Source: Cladobotryum mycophilum
Taxonomy: Eukaryota; Ascomycota; Sordariomycetes; Hypocreales; Hypocreaceae
Reading direction: 5' to 3'
Length of the DNA stretch: 64,000 nt
NCBI GenBank assembly: GCA_036429605.1
Contig: JAVFKD010000010.1
Location: 1,054,001-1,118,000, forward strand
The translations under genes and the position numbers were made by a program. Shown piece after piece: positions 1 through 11,551 of the stretch. The stretch's first letter is position 1; each line of letters opens with the position of its first letter. The notes beneath the pieces were generated by a model. It saw only the letters and a list, made by a program, of their open reading frames with translations, did not search any database and was not told where the DNA came from.

Positions 1-726
1 GATGTAGTCGCTGGCGCGGGAAACATAATGTCCATTCCGACAGATTTCAATGTTTGTCTGGCACGAAGAAAGAGAAAAAATTCAGCATCTATACGATCAC
101 GGCGAAGTGGAGAAAAAAGAGAGTCATTCGGATTGAGCACACTGCGTACATTTCCGTTGTATTTTTCTTTCAAACTATCGTATTTATCTTCTCTGTCGCA
201 GGCAAGGATTCTATTATGGTTGAAGGGGGGTTTTGGTCAGCCACTTGGCAGAGAGCACCGAGATGAGGCTTTTCAACTATTTCTTTCCAAGACTGTTAGC
301 TTTGGATGTCCATGACAAGATGGGGGAAAGTTGGGTGGTGAAAAGTTTTTTTGAAGGGGGTAAAGGTTCAGACAAATGTTTAAAGGTAGCAAGCTTTTTC
401 ATCATTGAGAGCACAAGACGTGATCCGAACACCGGAACGGTGCCCAGGCGTCTTGAACAGTGCTCGAGCCAAATGCGCTCAAGTCATCACGTTAAAAGAT
501 AGGGTTGTGTGGTTGTAGGAGTTGAAAAGAGAGAGAAAATGCTTACCTGGATATTTTTTCTGCCAGAGGTGAAAAGCGCACATCGTTATGATGCAAAGCA
601 AACTCACCTCCAGCCAGCTTCCGACAGTCTCTCGGCGTACATCCTGCCCATGTCGCCCATACCAATCAACCCCACGACAAAATTTTCCATCCCAGGAGGG
701 ACAACTGTGGAAGTATTGGAAGCCAT
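1..726 (-). CDS. TYR1: Prephenate dehydrogenase, N-terminal part (runs off the left edge)
   Basis: Prephenate dehydrogenase (NADP+) converts prephenate to 4-hydroxyphenylpyruvate in tyrosine synthesis. Three exons can be joined on the minus strand: 608-726, 150-210 and 1-57, with introns 211-607 and 58-149. The joined protein starts MASNTSTVVPPGMENFVVGL and continues with GLIGMGDMGRMYAERLSEAG, the Rossmann NADP-binding loop typical of fungal Tyr1. Exon 2 gives RILACDREDKYDSLKEKYNG and exon 3 gives NGHYVSRASDYI, both colinear with Tyr1. All phases agree (119+61+57 nt, 79 residues). The first intron (397 bp) is unusually long for this genome. The catalytic and C-terminal domains lie outside the window. 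The ATG at 724-726 is the only Met directly ahead of the Rossmann loop. Identification rests on remembered family motifs, so it is strong but not verified by search. Confidence 0.85.
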
Positions 727-1126
727 TGCGTCTTGATGCTTGAAGGAAGCAAGAAAAAAACAACTAAAGCATAGACTCAAGGAATCACATTATCACTCAA
801 AGACAAACCCAAGTTTTACCCTCAAACTTTCCCTCGTTGTGGAGGGAGGAGCTGGTAGGAAAAAAGAGGGCAGAGAGAGAGAGATGGTTGAGAGAGTTGA
901 GGATGAGGAGAAGAGAAAATCTTTGACGTCTTAAATGGGTGGGAAAATTTATGGCTGATTGGAGAATGTGGGGCTGATACCGTTCGATAGGGATGAATGA
1001 GGGTGTATGCAAATATCCGATTTGTAACATGATCCACCCTTCATATTGATGCACCACGGAAACAACAGCAGCCTCACGTTCATCTGTGTTGCCAGAGTCA
1101 AATAAATAGCAACATCTCTTATCAAA
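727..1126. promoter_or_regulatory. Divergent intergenic region between TYR1 and the ATS1-like gene
   Basis: A 400 bp region separates the two divergent start codons and must hold both promoters. It is purine-rich on the plus strand between about 835 and 925, which is a polypyrimidine tract when read toward TYR1. A CAAATAAATAGCA stretch lies about 25 bp upstream of the ATS1-like ATG. No specific operator is recognised. Confidence 0.5.
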
Positions 1127-2224
1127 ATGAACGCCATATTCGCGACGGGCTCCAACGGATCTGCACAGCTGGGGATCCGGCACAGTCAAGACGTCTCGGT
1201 GCCAAAGCCAGTCGTCTTCCACCCGGGTTCGCCAACCCCAACCCCAACCGTCGTCAGGATTGCTGCGGGGGGCAACCACACGCTGTTGCTGAGCGAATCC
1301 GGCCAATTATTCTGGAGTGGAGATGGGACCACTGGAGCATGCGGACTGCCCTTGGATCGTATCATGCCAGTCTTCCAAGAAGCTCGTCTTGTCAGAGAAG
1401 ACGACGCAGAAGAAATAGGACATATCGCATTAATCGCAGCAACATGGGAGGCTTCCATCATCGTCGCTGAAGATGAAGACGGTAAGCGGACCAAGATGTT
1501 CAGCTTCGGCGTTGGCAACAAGGGAGAGTTGGGCTTAGGCGAGCTTATTATACGAACACCTTCGGCAGCGAGAATAAAAGAGTTTCCGCCTCCTGGAACA
1601 GAAATCGTTGACCTTTCAGCATGCATGGGGCACGTCGTTGCAGTATTGGATAATGGAGATGCGTACGGCTGGGGCAATTGCCGCAAGTCTCAAATTGGGG
1701 AGCCTGATGTTATTGTCTACGCCCCCCGAAAAATTCAAGGGATTGACTTCAAAGTTACCCGAGCAGTGTGTGCCAACGAGGCTACATGCTTCTTCGGCGG
1801 ACCTGATACTGGGAATATTCGTGTCCTTGGATCAGACAAGTGGACATTAACCTCGAAAGCTCCGTCAACGATTTCCCCGTGGATTGATGTTGGTGCGAGT
1901 TGGGGCAACTTCTATGTCTTGCACCAGGATGGTAGTCTAGAAAGCTGGGGCCGCGATGATCATGGCCAACTACCACCTCCAAACCTCCCTAAACTAGAGA
2001 AAATTGCCATTGGTAGCGAGCATGTCGTTGCACTTTCAGAAGAGGGCGAAGTGCTTGCTTGGGGCTGGGGCGAACATGGAAACTGTGGTCCAGAGGTGGA
2101 AAACAATGATGTCAAGGGTAGATGGAACGTGATTGCATCATCAAAATTCATACCATCGGGCTGCAACATAGAACGTATAGGCGCTGGATGTGCAACCAGC
2201 TGGATCTTCATCAGAGCTAATTAA
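1127..2224 (+). CDS. ATS1: RCC1-repeat protein, ATS1-like
   Basis: Single-exon gene of 365 residues. It is built from RCC1-type beta-propeller repeats: each has a GxxHTLLL or H-V-V-A-L core followed by G-x-x-x-x-W-G, for example GGNHTLLLSESGQLFWSGDG (near residue 48), MGHVVAVLDNGDAYGWGNC (near 167) and GSEHVVALSEEGEVLAWGWG (near 297). The start MNAIFATGSNGSAQLG is already the first repeat, so little or no N-terminus is missing. Length and the short repeat number fit the fungal Ats1 group (yeast Ats1 works with Kti11/Dph3 in diphthamide and tRNA wobble modification) better than the nuclear Ran exchange factor RCC1, which is longer. The ATS1 role is inference from family; the RCC1 fold is visible directly. 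It is convergent with RAD9, with 56 bp between the stop codons. Confidence 0.75.
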   Translation: MNAIFATGSNGSAQLGIRHSQDVSVPKPVVFHPGSPTPTPTVVRIAAGGNHTLLLSESGQLFWSGDGTTGACGLPLDRIMPVFQEARLVREDDAEEIGHIALIAATWEASIIVAEDEDGKRTKMFSFGVGNKGELGLGELIIRTPSAARIKEFPPPGTEIVDLSACMGHVVAVLDNGDAYGWGNCRKSQIGEPDVIVYAPRKIQGIDFKVTRAVCANEATCFFGGPDTGNIRVLGSDKWTLTSKAPSTISPWIDVGASWGNFYVLHQDGSLESWGRDDHGQLPPPNLPKLEKIAIGSEHVVALSEEGEVLAWGWGEHGNCGPEVENNDVKGRWNVIASSKFIPSGCNIERIGAGCATSWIFIRAN

Positions 2225-2280
2225 GAGGGATGTGTATCTGCTCGACCGAAAGAATGCCCATCTTCTCCATCCAAGCTTGC

Positions 2281-3910
2281 TTAGTCGGGAAAGAGGGCGA
2301 GACCTTGAACTTCTGACAATCTTTGTGTCGGATCTAGATACGTTGCTTCGGCCATTCCCGTATCTTGGTCCTGCGACGGATCTGCGCCCTTGGTCGGCTT
2401 GTCGTTTACATGTGACATGCGCGTAGATGGATGCTAGTCAAGTTAGTAGGTAATTCACAACTCAACAGACCAAGACTCGCACTCACAGGGTCGGCGCTAT
2501 GATCCCACTCTAGTCTTGCATCCTCATCTGCATCTTCATCTTCATCTCGGACAGGCTCCCATCCCTCATCCTCGACAAATAAGCTCTCTGACCTTAGGGT
2601 GGGTGGCGGTGGCTTTTGAGATGGACGCAAATCGAATGCACCAATACGCGAAGCGCTGGCCCTAACAGCACTCGGTCGCGGCGTGAGGTTCGGTGGTAGT
2701 CGTACTGAAGCTGGCGGTGGAAGGGATGCCACTGGTTGTTGCTGTAGAGGTTCCGGCTGTTGGTGCGGTGCTTCTGACGGAGCCAAACTCGTCCTACGAG
2801 ATGTAGCCTCCAAATGAGGTCCGTTATTTTGTGCCGCATTCTTGCCACGGCCCTTTTTAGTCTTCTGCGTAGGGTTGCTGCCTCGCTCACCAACAGTCAT
2901 GATGAGAAATTCACAGGATATAGCATCACTAGAATAGGAGAATTGGATTGGGCGTGCTGGTAGGGAATAACGGGCCGCAATCGTGTTGCCTGTAATTCCG
3001 GCGTGCTGGATGATGGCGCGAAAATCTTTGACGGATATGACAATATGAAGCTTGTCTTCCACATCTATGTCGTCAAACTCATCGGCTTCGACGGCAATTG
3101 ACGTTTGCAGGGGTTTCTTGAGGACGGCTGTTCAATGTCAGCTATCGCCATCTGCCAGAGTAACCTATCAATGTAATCCATACCATCCTCGCTTACGGTT
3201 TTCTCACTAAAACACGTAAAATTCACATGATCGCCATCCGTGTTGATGTCAAGATACTCAATTCCGGGACCAAAGTGATCCATGAGCTGTCTCAGTGTCC
3301 GTGACGAGATGCTCCAGTGATGTGGAGAGTCTTGGCGGTTGAACTTGGCATGCACCGGAACGCTGACCTCGAAGGGGAGACGATGAGTAGACGTTAGGCC
3401 GTTTCTGAATACGATGCGAACAATGAAGCGGCTCTTGACTCCTTCGCCGTCTTCGATGGCGACATCGCATCTCTCGATGAGAGTCTGCTTTTCAACATCT
3501 CTTTGGGTGTCGGCCGAAGATCGGCTTCGGAATAGGGAGGTGAGTGCCTGTTCGTCTGCTCAGTCATCACATACCGCACACTACACGTAATTGTTCCACT
3601 GACCCTGATATAGAGAGAGCAGTAATACCTTTCGCGGTACTGCCCCGTGGCCTGATACTGATAACGCGAAAAGAACCTGTTGGTGGCAAACTTGACGCTT
3701 GCATACGCAGACTTGGACGTGTTTATTGTAGTGAGAACAAACTGCCGCAGGGTTAGCAATGACGTGGCGGGAGATTCAGGTGGATGGGCTTCTCACGGAA
3801 TCCTTTCGAGCTTCAAGTGATACATCTTCGCTAAATTTGTTCAAACAGATGAGAGCGTCGCGGAATGCAGCCACGGCCTCTTCGCTGAGTGTGAAGGTTA
3901 GAATGGCCAT
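2281..3910 (-). CDS. RAD9: DNA damage checkpoint protein Rad9 (9-1-1 clamp subunit)
   Basis: Rad9 is the PCNA-like subunit of the Rad9-Rad1-Hus1 clamp that is loaded at damaged DNA and activates the ATR-type checkpoint kinase. Five exons: 3797-3910, 3604-3741, 3184-3547, 2487-3127, 2281-2433. Phases all agree and give 469 residues. The N-terminus reads MAILTFTLSEEAVAAF, then SKSAYASVKFATNRFF and YQATGQYRERYYCSLY, which are hallmark Rad9 segments. The PCNA-like part fills roughly residues 1-280. The tail is Pro/Ser rich and acidic (EDEDADEDARLEWDHS) and ends GLALFPD, as expected for the phosphorylated docking tail. Introns are 49-56 bp. No frameshift is seen. Confidence 0.88.
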
Positions 3911-5486
3911 TGGAGATGATGGTGTTGATAGTCGGCGTATCAAACAAACATGTAAATTCACGCTACCATTGTAAATGAAGCAAATAAATGAACCATTAGT
4001 CGATTAAAAATTCGTACATGATAGAGGACACTGTGTAATGTCATGACATGTCAAGCATCATTATGGAGTGTAAAGTCGTGAACGATGACAGCTTAGCGGA
4101 GATGGATTTGGCAAGTATGGATAAATGACTGCCCCGGTAGATGCATTGGCGTCCTGTCCAGTAAAAGTCATGGGGGTCGCGGGAGGAATTTAAGCTTAAT
4201 ACGACCAAGCACGCGCAATTATGTGAAGATTTCAATTTCAGACTCCAATTCAAAGCATTAATCTAACATTCGTGAATCGTTGATCATTCAGTCCTCCAAT
4301 CCGTTAACTCCAAGCCGGGTATAGTGACGTGTTGCAATTTTCAGCCCTTGAAGCAGCTAAAACTACCGAGGGAGAATCTCCAGGGACCGCGATGAACGCC
4401 ATTCTTGTCCACGGAAATATTGGTGCCAAAGTGACGGCCACCGATTCGCTTCGACCAGAAAAAACCCATGATTGTGATTGTTTTGTGAGGTTTCTCGCTG
4501 CTGAAGATGTGGTTTTGTTTGAGATTGCGCGTGGCGTGCGGATCTACAGACGAGCTGACGAGTTAGTGCACCATTCCTCTCTCGCCCTTTTGTGTCTCCG
4601 AGAGTCATCAAGACATGTGCGTGCGACTTACAGGTTGATGGAGAGCGGTGCAGTTGGAGGAAGAGGTTTTATAGGGAGAGATATGGATCTGATTTGCAAT
4701 CTGGATAAAGCGCCAGGAAGAGAGCGGGAGATGGTCAGGTTAAGTAGGCAAGTTCCCTTCAGCTTTGCTCTCCTCCTGCTAATTGATTCTAGACCATTTC
4801 GTACACGCCTGGAAAGACCAGGCCGTGATTGGCACGACGCACCATTGCGGCAGTGCGGAGGCAAGCAGTGTCCAAGTCCACGTCCACGTCCACGTCTACG
4901 TCCCTGTCCATGCATCTGGTGGCGTCCAGGCGATCACACGCAATCATAGTCAAACTATAAGGTTATCTTTAGACTCAACAATGTCACACACACACACAGA
5001 GCTTTTGGAGGCCGCCAAATCTGTTTCACAGACAAGAATGTAGGCCGCGGTCATGTTTTTTGCAACCATCGCCAAACGATGCAGGCTATGCAACGACCAG
5101 CTGAGGCATCCGTGCTTGCTTGCAAGCTTGTCTTGCTGATGGATTATTCCGAACTCAGCCCTTATCGACGACCTGTCGATCACTCAACCTAACGGCACTT
5201 GCTGCATGCATCATCAGCTCCAACCTCGAATCAACATTTACAGCGGTGAATCACCCGCCAAGATTAGCTACCATGGCGCGATTCATGCAGGTCACTCTTA
5301 TTCTCTGCTAAAAGACCAGCCAATGATGAAGACATGGTGACTTTGCATTCAAGATTCATGCATAAACGAAACTGCAATATTGATTCATCTATTAATTGTG
5401 TAGGAACCATCCCACGGTTTACCTACAGGGCTACCCAATACCAATCTTGCAATAAACCCGGGCAATGGACATGACGCATTAGCTTC
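3911..5486. other. Intergenic, 1.6 kb, no supported gene
   Basis: Lies between the RAD9 start and the chitinase stop. The longest open frame (plus, 4329-4949, 206 codons) has no family motif, no domain and an Arg/Pro-rich end created by a CACGTC-type repeat at 4874-4910, so it is not called. A short CA run sits near 4985-4997. The region should contain the RAD9 promoter and the chitinase 3' UTR. Confidence 0.5.
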
Positions 5487-6918
5487 TCAGGCCGATTCAA
5501 GCGTGTGCTTGCCGGCAGCCACCAGGCTCAGATGACCCCTTTTATCCCCAGTCCCGGTCCAGTAGAACAACCCGCCAAGATTCCTGGACGTGGCATACCT
5601 CGCCTTGATGCGCACCGTTCTCGGCACATCGAACGACAGAAAGCCCTGCTCACCTCGATCGACATACCACGCCGCCACAGCTCTCTCATCAACATGCGCA
5701 TTCTCAACCCACTCGTCCGGTATCTCGGCATAGTCAATCTCCCCGGCATTGTCAAACTTTTGACCAAGACCTCTCGCATTGGGGAAGAAGCGTGCGTAAC
5801 TTGGGATACCGAGCAATAGCTTCCTATTGGGGAAGCCTCTGGAAAGAATATAGTCGACGCAACTAGAGGTACAGGTCCTGAGAACGGGGAAGGCCGACTT
5901 AACGTCGCTCCCGGTGGAATGCAACTGTGCGTGGTTCCCGCAGACTTCGGTCCAGGAGCCGGTGAAGTCATAGGCCATGAGGTTGAGGTAGTTGACGATG
6001 CGGGAGACGGCACACAGGTCAATATGCTTGAGGACGTACTCTCCAACCGGAAGCGCTGTAGTCAAGAAGTAGTCCCGTTCGGGGAGGGCATCACGGCACG
6101 CCTGGAGAAGCTGCAAGAAGTGGTGACCCTCTTCGGTATTCTTTGGGTGTTCCCAGTCGACTGTCCAAGTTAGCCTGAATCCCACTTTGAGCAATAGTGC
6201 CAGGTTAACCTACTGTCGACCCCATTAAAATTGTAACGATCACAGAATTTGCGGACCTGGTGGGCAAAGGTTCTTCTGGCATGTTCGCTGGCAGCAAGAG
6301 CTGGGAACTCTTTACTGCCAGAACCTCCACCGATGGACACAATGGTACGGAGGTGAGGGTTCTTGTGCTTCAGTTTGGCGAGGGCGGTGAGACCGCCTTT
6401 TTCGCCGTCGACTTCCTTGTTCAAGTCTGCCCATTCGTCAAAGTGCTGTGAAATTGCTTAGTATATGAGTTTTTGAGAGCGTAGAGAACAGTATTTTCCA
6501 CGACTTACACGAAGAGTGCCGTCTTCATTGACACTATGAGGTTAAACATTAGCCAATCGATCCATCCCAGGTCAAACATGTCAAAAAGGAAAACGTACCC
6601 CATAAAGGAATAAAACACATGAGTTATATTCCCAACATCCAGCCACGACGGCGGCTTATCCTTGTACACCAACCAAGAAGGATAATACACGGCATTCACA
6701 TACGCCTGGTTCGCACTCGGCGGTGGTGGTGGCCTCGGGGGTATGGCCGGAGCGTCTGCTGGCGGCCTTGGTGGGATATGCGGCAGTCTCGGGGGCACGG
6801 GCGGTGGAAGTCGTCCCTGTTGAGGTGTCGAGAAGCGCTGCTCAATCTTTGGTCTCTGTTCGTCGATTTTAGCCTCGATCTTTTCTTTGGCGCGCTGGAG
6901 GGATTTGAAGAGGGACAT
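5487..6918 (-). CDS. GH18 chitinase without signal peptide
   Basis: Family 18 glycoside hydrolase that cleaves chitin. Four exons: 6599-6918, 6509-6533, 6214-6445, 5487-6160, with phases in agreement (416 residues). Exon 2 is only 25 bp. After a charged N-terminus (MSLFKSLQRAKEKIEAKIDE) comes a Pro-rich linker near residues 30-70, then the barrel: VNAVYYPSWLVYKDKPPSWL, the substrate motif TIVSIGGGSGSKEF, the catalytic strand FNGVDIDWEHP, LMAYDFTGSW and GGLFYWTGTGDK. No signal peptide or carbohydrate-binding module is visible, so the protein is probably intracellular or released by a non-classical route. The catalytic Glu is present, but the first Asp of the usual DGxDxDxE motif is Asn (NGVDIDWE). 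Pathway role, such as autolysis or wall turnover, is inference. Confidence 0.85.
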
Positions 6919-8561
6919 TTTTTTGGGTGAAGCTTGAATTTGAGGTTGAGAATATATGTAAATGTTTTCTTTCTTAAATAAATGAAATGAAATAGGACAG
7001 TTGATTCGTGATTTTAGGGATTGTGTGTTGGAAGGTGATGTTTGAATGTTTTGAAAAGTGCAAGATTAGGCAAGACGATGATCAAGTTCCAAACATTGGG
7101 AGAGACCCCGCAGGTTGCTCAGCCATACAGCCACGGTGTTTGTCGCTGCAGCGGATTCAGCCGCTACGTAATTTAATATAAAACGAATAAATGAACAAAA
7201 AAAGTCAATTTTTTTCCTTGGTGTAATTATTTTAAATCTAGATCGTCCATCTTTCTCTTCATTTTTTTTTCTGCGAGGTTCGTCATCCTTGTAGATACGC
7301 GGGTGGGTGGCTTAGCTGTGGTTTTAGCCCAAATATTGAATGATGGTGCCATACATGGGTATAAAGGGCAGCCCAAAACGATCTGCGATGCCTTTGTACG
7401 CGGAAAACATGATGGCATGCGAATTGTTGAATTTACAATGCACGTTGTAAAACAGATTCTAGTGGTGCTTGATGGAATACTGCCATTTCAGGAAATGTGT
7501 AGCATTGGCTGTTGATCTCCATCGGCTCATCTGCATCTATGGACTCTCACAGCTGATTCTTGGTAGCCATCTTGCTGCTGCAGATCCCTCCTTTATCCCA
7601 GTACATTAGCGTAGGTTTAAGTAATGCTGACTAAATTCAATGCATTCGAGTCCTTTACTATCCATAAATGTCGAAATAGTGCCAAAATAGTCCATCATAT
7701 TGTCCGATGACCAACAAAAGCTGACACTAACAAGCAGTCCATCAACCCGAAGGTTTTGTTGGTCAAACTGAAGCGTCACGGACTTTTGATCCAGGTGTGT
7801 TAGAGTGAGTTGGGTTCGATTCCTAACAGCGCTACATGGCATTCGCTTTGACTCATTTACTTTGGCCCAAGTCATCGGATATCTTTATCCATGAATGGTA
7901 TGACGTATCTTCAACAGCTAGTTTGACTGGTTGAACAACATTGCTGGAACGTCGTCATCATAAAGTTATTATTGTGAAAGCCAGGCAAGCAGGCAGCTTT
8001 CCATGAGTCAATGTCTGTCCGTGTATACAGCCATGCGTCAGGGGTTTACTGAAGTCATTTCGTCAGAGGGAAGAAATGATGGGGAGCAAACAATCCATCT
8101 ATATATCAACCAGAGCGTGTAAGGTCAATGAATTCTCGTACAAGACCCTTCTCCATCAAAAGGTGTTGTCAAAGCCTATCTTAGACGACGAAATGCAAAA
8201 GGGGGAGAGGGACTGGCAACAAGAGGGAAGCCGTAAAGAAGTCAACCAACAGATAGTTCTCGTACTCAAAAATTTGGAATGTAGCAGAAGATGCACAGCA
8301 CATTAGATCAACACTAGCACATGTAGAAGCTCTCAAGAGTCAACAACGGTAGAGAATAATTGGGCTAAAATTTAAAAAAATAGTGGCCTTACCAGTTTCG
8401 CTGGATTTCTTCATAACTACATATCACGTTCCTAATCTAGTTCAAAGTTACAATATCAGTTGTTACATATCCATCGTCCTCCAAGCCAAGTCTGACTCAA
8501 TATTGGGTATCTCAAATCTAGGTTTTTCCCTCCAACCACATAATCCACCGAAGCGACCAGA
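6919..8561. other. Intergenic, 1.6 kb
   Basis: Upstream of the chitinase start and downstream of the Zn2Cys6 gene. It is AT-rich, with no convincing coding frame. It holds the tRNA-like segment listed separately at 7752-7836. Short open frames on both strands around 7227-7515 and 7606-7875 lack any motif. Confidence 0.5.
7752..7836 (+). other. tRNA-like remnant (weak)
   Basis: A T-arm-like hairpin is visible: TTGGG, loop TTCGATT, CCTAA, near 7809-7825. About 20 bases upstream, GGACTTTTGATCC can form an anticodon-like arm, and a TTGGTCAA stretch resembles a D-loop. However, no 5' acceptor strand pairs with CAGCGCT after the T-arm, and the spacing between the arms is too long for Lys or Gln. 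This may be a decayed tRNA, a SINE-like fragment or chance. Confidence 0.2.
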
Positions 8562-10210
8562 TCACGACACCTCAAACCAGTTTCTCGCAATCCCACCATC
8601 CAGATGATTCCCCTCATCATCCAGCACCATCGTCCCCCAAGTCTCCTCATTATAGCACTCTACACCCGATGGCGGTAGTCCCATGCGCAGGAGATCGTAC
8701 TCGCCCTTGAGCCAGGTAGCCAGCACGTACCAACTCCTGGCCGTGAGCTGCGTAAAGTCGGCCCGGTACGCCTCCAGCGCCTTCACCACGTTCATCTGCA
8801 CCCCCTGGTCATCCGTGGCCGCCCATGCGGGGATCAGACACATGGGCACGAAGCTTGCGCCGAGGGGCCGGTAGATTGACGCGCTCTTGGCGAGTTCCAC
8901 GGCGTCGTTGGCCATGACTATCGCTTCGTCCTCCATGAAGCCGTCGTCGGCGCCGAGGGCTCGCAAGAACCCGTTGTATACCAGACCTGCCATTAGTAAA
9001 AGACCCCAGAGGATCTGGTACTGTATGTGAATCTTGGCAAGGTCGTATGATGACATGTCTTTCGGTCCATCGCTAAACATCATGGCCTCGAATCCTTGCA
9101 GAGCTTGCTTCTTCTCTGGCATTTCTCGCCGAAGTTGTTGGTACGAGGACATGATGTTATCCAGATGCGTCACAGGGTCGTTGATAAAGTCGGGTATCTT
9201 GGCCAAATGCATGAATGGGCCGGCTACCAATGTGCCTTGATCCTCGTCTATCAATGATGAGTCATAGGCTTGTTGTTTTAGCCTGCTATACCACTGGCTG
9301 AGGCGAAGCTTTGGGTTACAGATGCTCTCCAGAAGCTGCAGTCAGGGGTCAGTCCAAGACGGACGGTTCAGTTTGATCAGGGGGTGCTTACCACCGGAAC
9401 GTATAATGTGTCGCGTATAAGAGTCTCAAACTCATCGAGATTACGGCGCGAGGTAGCGGCGTCAAGTAAATGCGCAAGTCCCTCACCGTGAGTCGTCTTT
9501 TGATCGCCATCTCTGCCTGTCCAGCCCTACGGAAACGGTTAGACCCTCAATACCAGCAATGCAAAGGGTTAGAAAGTCGCAACCTACTTGGCAAATCATG
9601 ATGATGTATATAGCGCATAGAGTTTCAGACTTCTTGGCCATTTCGGGATCGCTCAAGCATCTCTGCAGGGCCTGTAGAGCATTTACATACTTGACCAACG
9701 ACTCCTTGGAAGACTGCCGTGTTCGAAGGTACGAGTAGCTGCTTGCCATGACGTCCACAGCAGCGTCCAACGCTTCATTGGTCCCAAGACGCCTCGGGAG
9801 ATCCCTGAAGAATACGCCATAACTCGTCAAATCATATCGAGGGTCCCTTATTTCAAGCAATGAGATGAAGCTACTTGAGCGAACCGTTACCTGGTTGCTG
9901 AGAGTGGGCGATAATGAAGGCGATGGTGATGCGCTTTTACTCTTCGTAGAAGACGCCGGCGAAGAGGACCTTCTGCCCTTTTTCGGCGGGCCAGAGTGAT
10001 CCTTGAACTTGTACCGGATTTGGCCACAGCCCACGCAGGGGATGTTGAGGCGAGTGCATCGTGAACAGGCCGGCTTTGCTTGGTCGCACTGATGGCTGTT
10101 TTAGCGATGTGTATATTTTCAGGTTGATCCGGCTCGTGGCCACTCAAACAAACCTTTTTCTTCTGTCCCCGACACGCGTCGCACCCTCTATAAGTTGGAA
10201 CACCAGCCAT
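8562..10210 (-). CDS. Zn2Cys6 fungal transcription factor
   Basis: Four exons: 10154-10210, 9588-10088, 9392-9526, 8562-9335, with all phases consistent (488 residues). The binuclear cluster spans the first intron: GCDACRGQKKK joined to CDQAKPACSRC and TRLNIPC, giving the exact C-x2-C-x6-C-x6-C-x2-C-x6-C spacing. A basic linker follows (PPKKGRRSSSPASSTKSKS). The middle and C-terminal part (from about residue 75) is helical with a YLRTRQSSKESLVKYVNALQ segment, typical of the fungal-specific regulatory domain, Fungal_trans_2 type. It acts in the nucleus as a DNA-binding regulator. Targets cannot be inferred, since neither neighbour forms an obvious cluster with it. The start codon sits 24 bases before the first zinc ligand codon region, as is common in this family. 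Confidence 0.85.
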
Positions 10211-11551
10211 AATGAATCGAAGATATCCCCAAGTTAAAGGTAGTTTTTCACGTATGTTCAGAATAGGGAAATAGTCAAAGGGTGTAAAACAAAGTTAAAA
10301 ATCTCTCTCTCTTCATTTTCTTTTTTCTTTGGAAAGAAGCAGCATATACACATCACCCCCCGACATGTGTTCAATCCTTCTCGACAAGGCTGAGTTGGTG
10401 ATGATGATGTCGAATGTGCCCCGGTGGGGAAGATGATGTTACATCAACCCCTGGGAATCGTGGCTGAGAAACAGGATCGCAGAGCATTGAGCACGCTTAT
10501 TGGGCATCCATCCACCGCATTCCTGTGGCTGTGTCGTCTATCTGTTCTAAATGTGGCGACGAGTCCCTAATTACCCCATTGGGAAATCGCCGGCAGACGT
10601 TTCGACGTTTCACGTTCATCGTGGAGGGACTTTGTGTGTGAGATTATTATGGGTCTGCATTTAGGAAGATGGTATCGGCACAAGACCTGGTATATCAGAC
10701 ATGTAATTACTTTATATAGTTTAGATCAAGATAACACGGGCACCCAGGATCCCATCTCCCTGAACACTTGTGCCAATGTCCATTAGTTGATGCCATGCCT
10801 AAGGGAAGTACGTATAAATGAGCAACACCATCCAAATTAGGCAACAGCTGGGAAATGGTATACTTGACATAGTAAATAACTGGTCTATGATACAAAGGCT
10901 TCATCATCAAGGCACTGACATCTGTCGAGTTACAGGGTAAGAGTTGGATCGACAACAAAGGCGCACCAGTCTAGAAAAGGAAAGTACAGAGGTACAAATT
11001 TAATCCTATTTAGGAATAGACCGGGTACGATGTTTCATATCACCACCAGCTTGATTGGACGAACGAACCGACGGCAAACGCTGCAGACGGGATGCTTCAA
11101 CGGCATCATCACCTCTTATCAAAATAGAGTATCCACGTACTTGTGAGAATTTTAAAGCGGAAGCTTCAATCCAAGAAAGGTAAAGCAATGGGAATAAACT
11201 TCCGGATGGAGTTGGCTGAGAGATCCTACTCGTTGCGATGAGTCGACCCTGCGTCTCGACAGACGTTTCGGTCTGCTTGACCACTCGATGATATGATCCA
11301 TGGGTGTTGAGAACATGGAAATGCGGCGAGAGGAAGAGGATTAAGGCTGTATAAAGTATTTGGGAGGCCTCGACCCATTGATCATGTATAAATCGTGAGA
11401 GATGTCGACGGCCCTCGCGCAGTGTGCTTCGACGTTCCTCGACGTTCCTCGACCTTACCACATCCTTGATAGCTTGACATTCTCTCCCGAGCCTATCAAG
11501 TCACACAACAGCTATATATATACAGTTAACAGACTTTATATAGTCGACATT
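10211..11551. other. Intergenic, 1.3 kb, no supported gene
   Basis: Upstream of the Zn2Cys6 gene. Pyrimidine-rich stretch at 10300-10330 on the plus strand. A minus-strand open frame at 11006-11461 (151 codons) has no motif and unremarkable composition and is not called. A SATATATACAGTT-like TATA region (11514-11527) lies just before the MGCGSS open frame and could be its promoter. Confidence 0.45.

Noticed and set aside
1127..2224. Calling the RCC1-repeat gene as the Ran exchange factor RCC1
   Set aside because: Too short and with the start directly in the first repeat; the ATS1-like group fits better. The presence of a Ran-like gene elsewhere in the window is not evidence.
4874..4910. Possible CRISPR-like or regulatory array of CACGTC units
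   Set aside because: Only a short imperfect hexamer repeat without spacers in a eukaryotic genome.
4329..4949. Plus-strand open frame of 206 codons
   Set aside because: No domain, Arg/Pro-rich end due to a CACGTC repeat, no splice-linked extension and no family resemblance.
11006..11461. Minus-strand open frame of 151 codons
   Set aside because: No recognisable feature beyond chance length.
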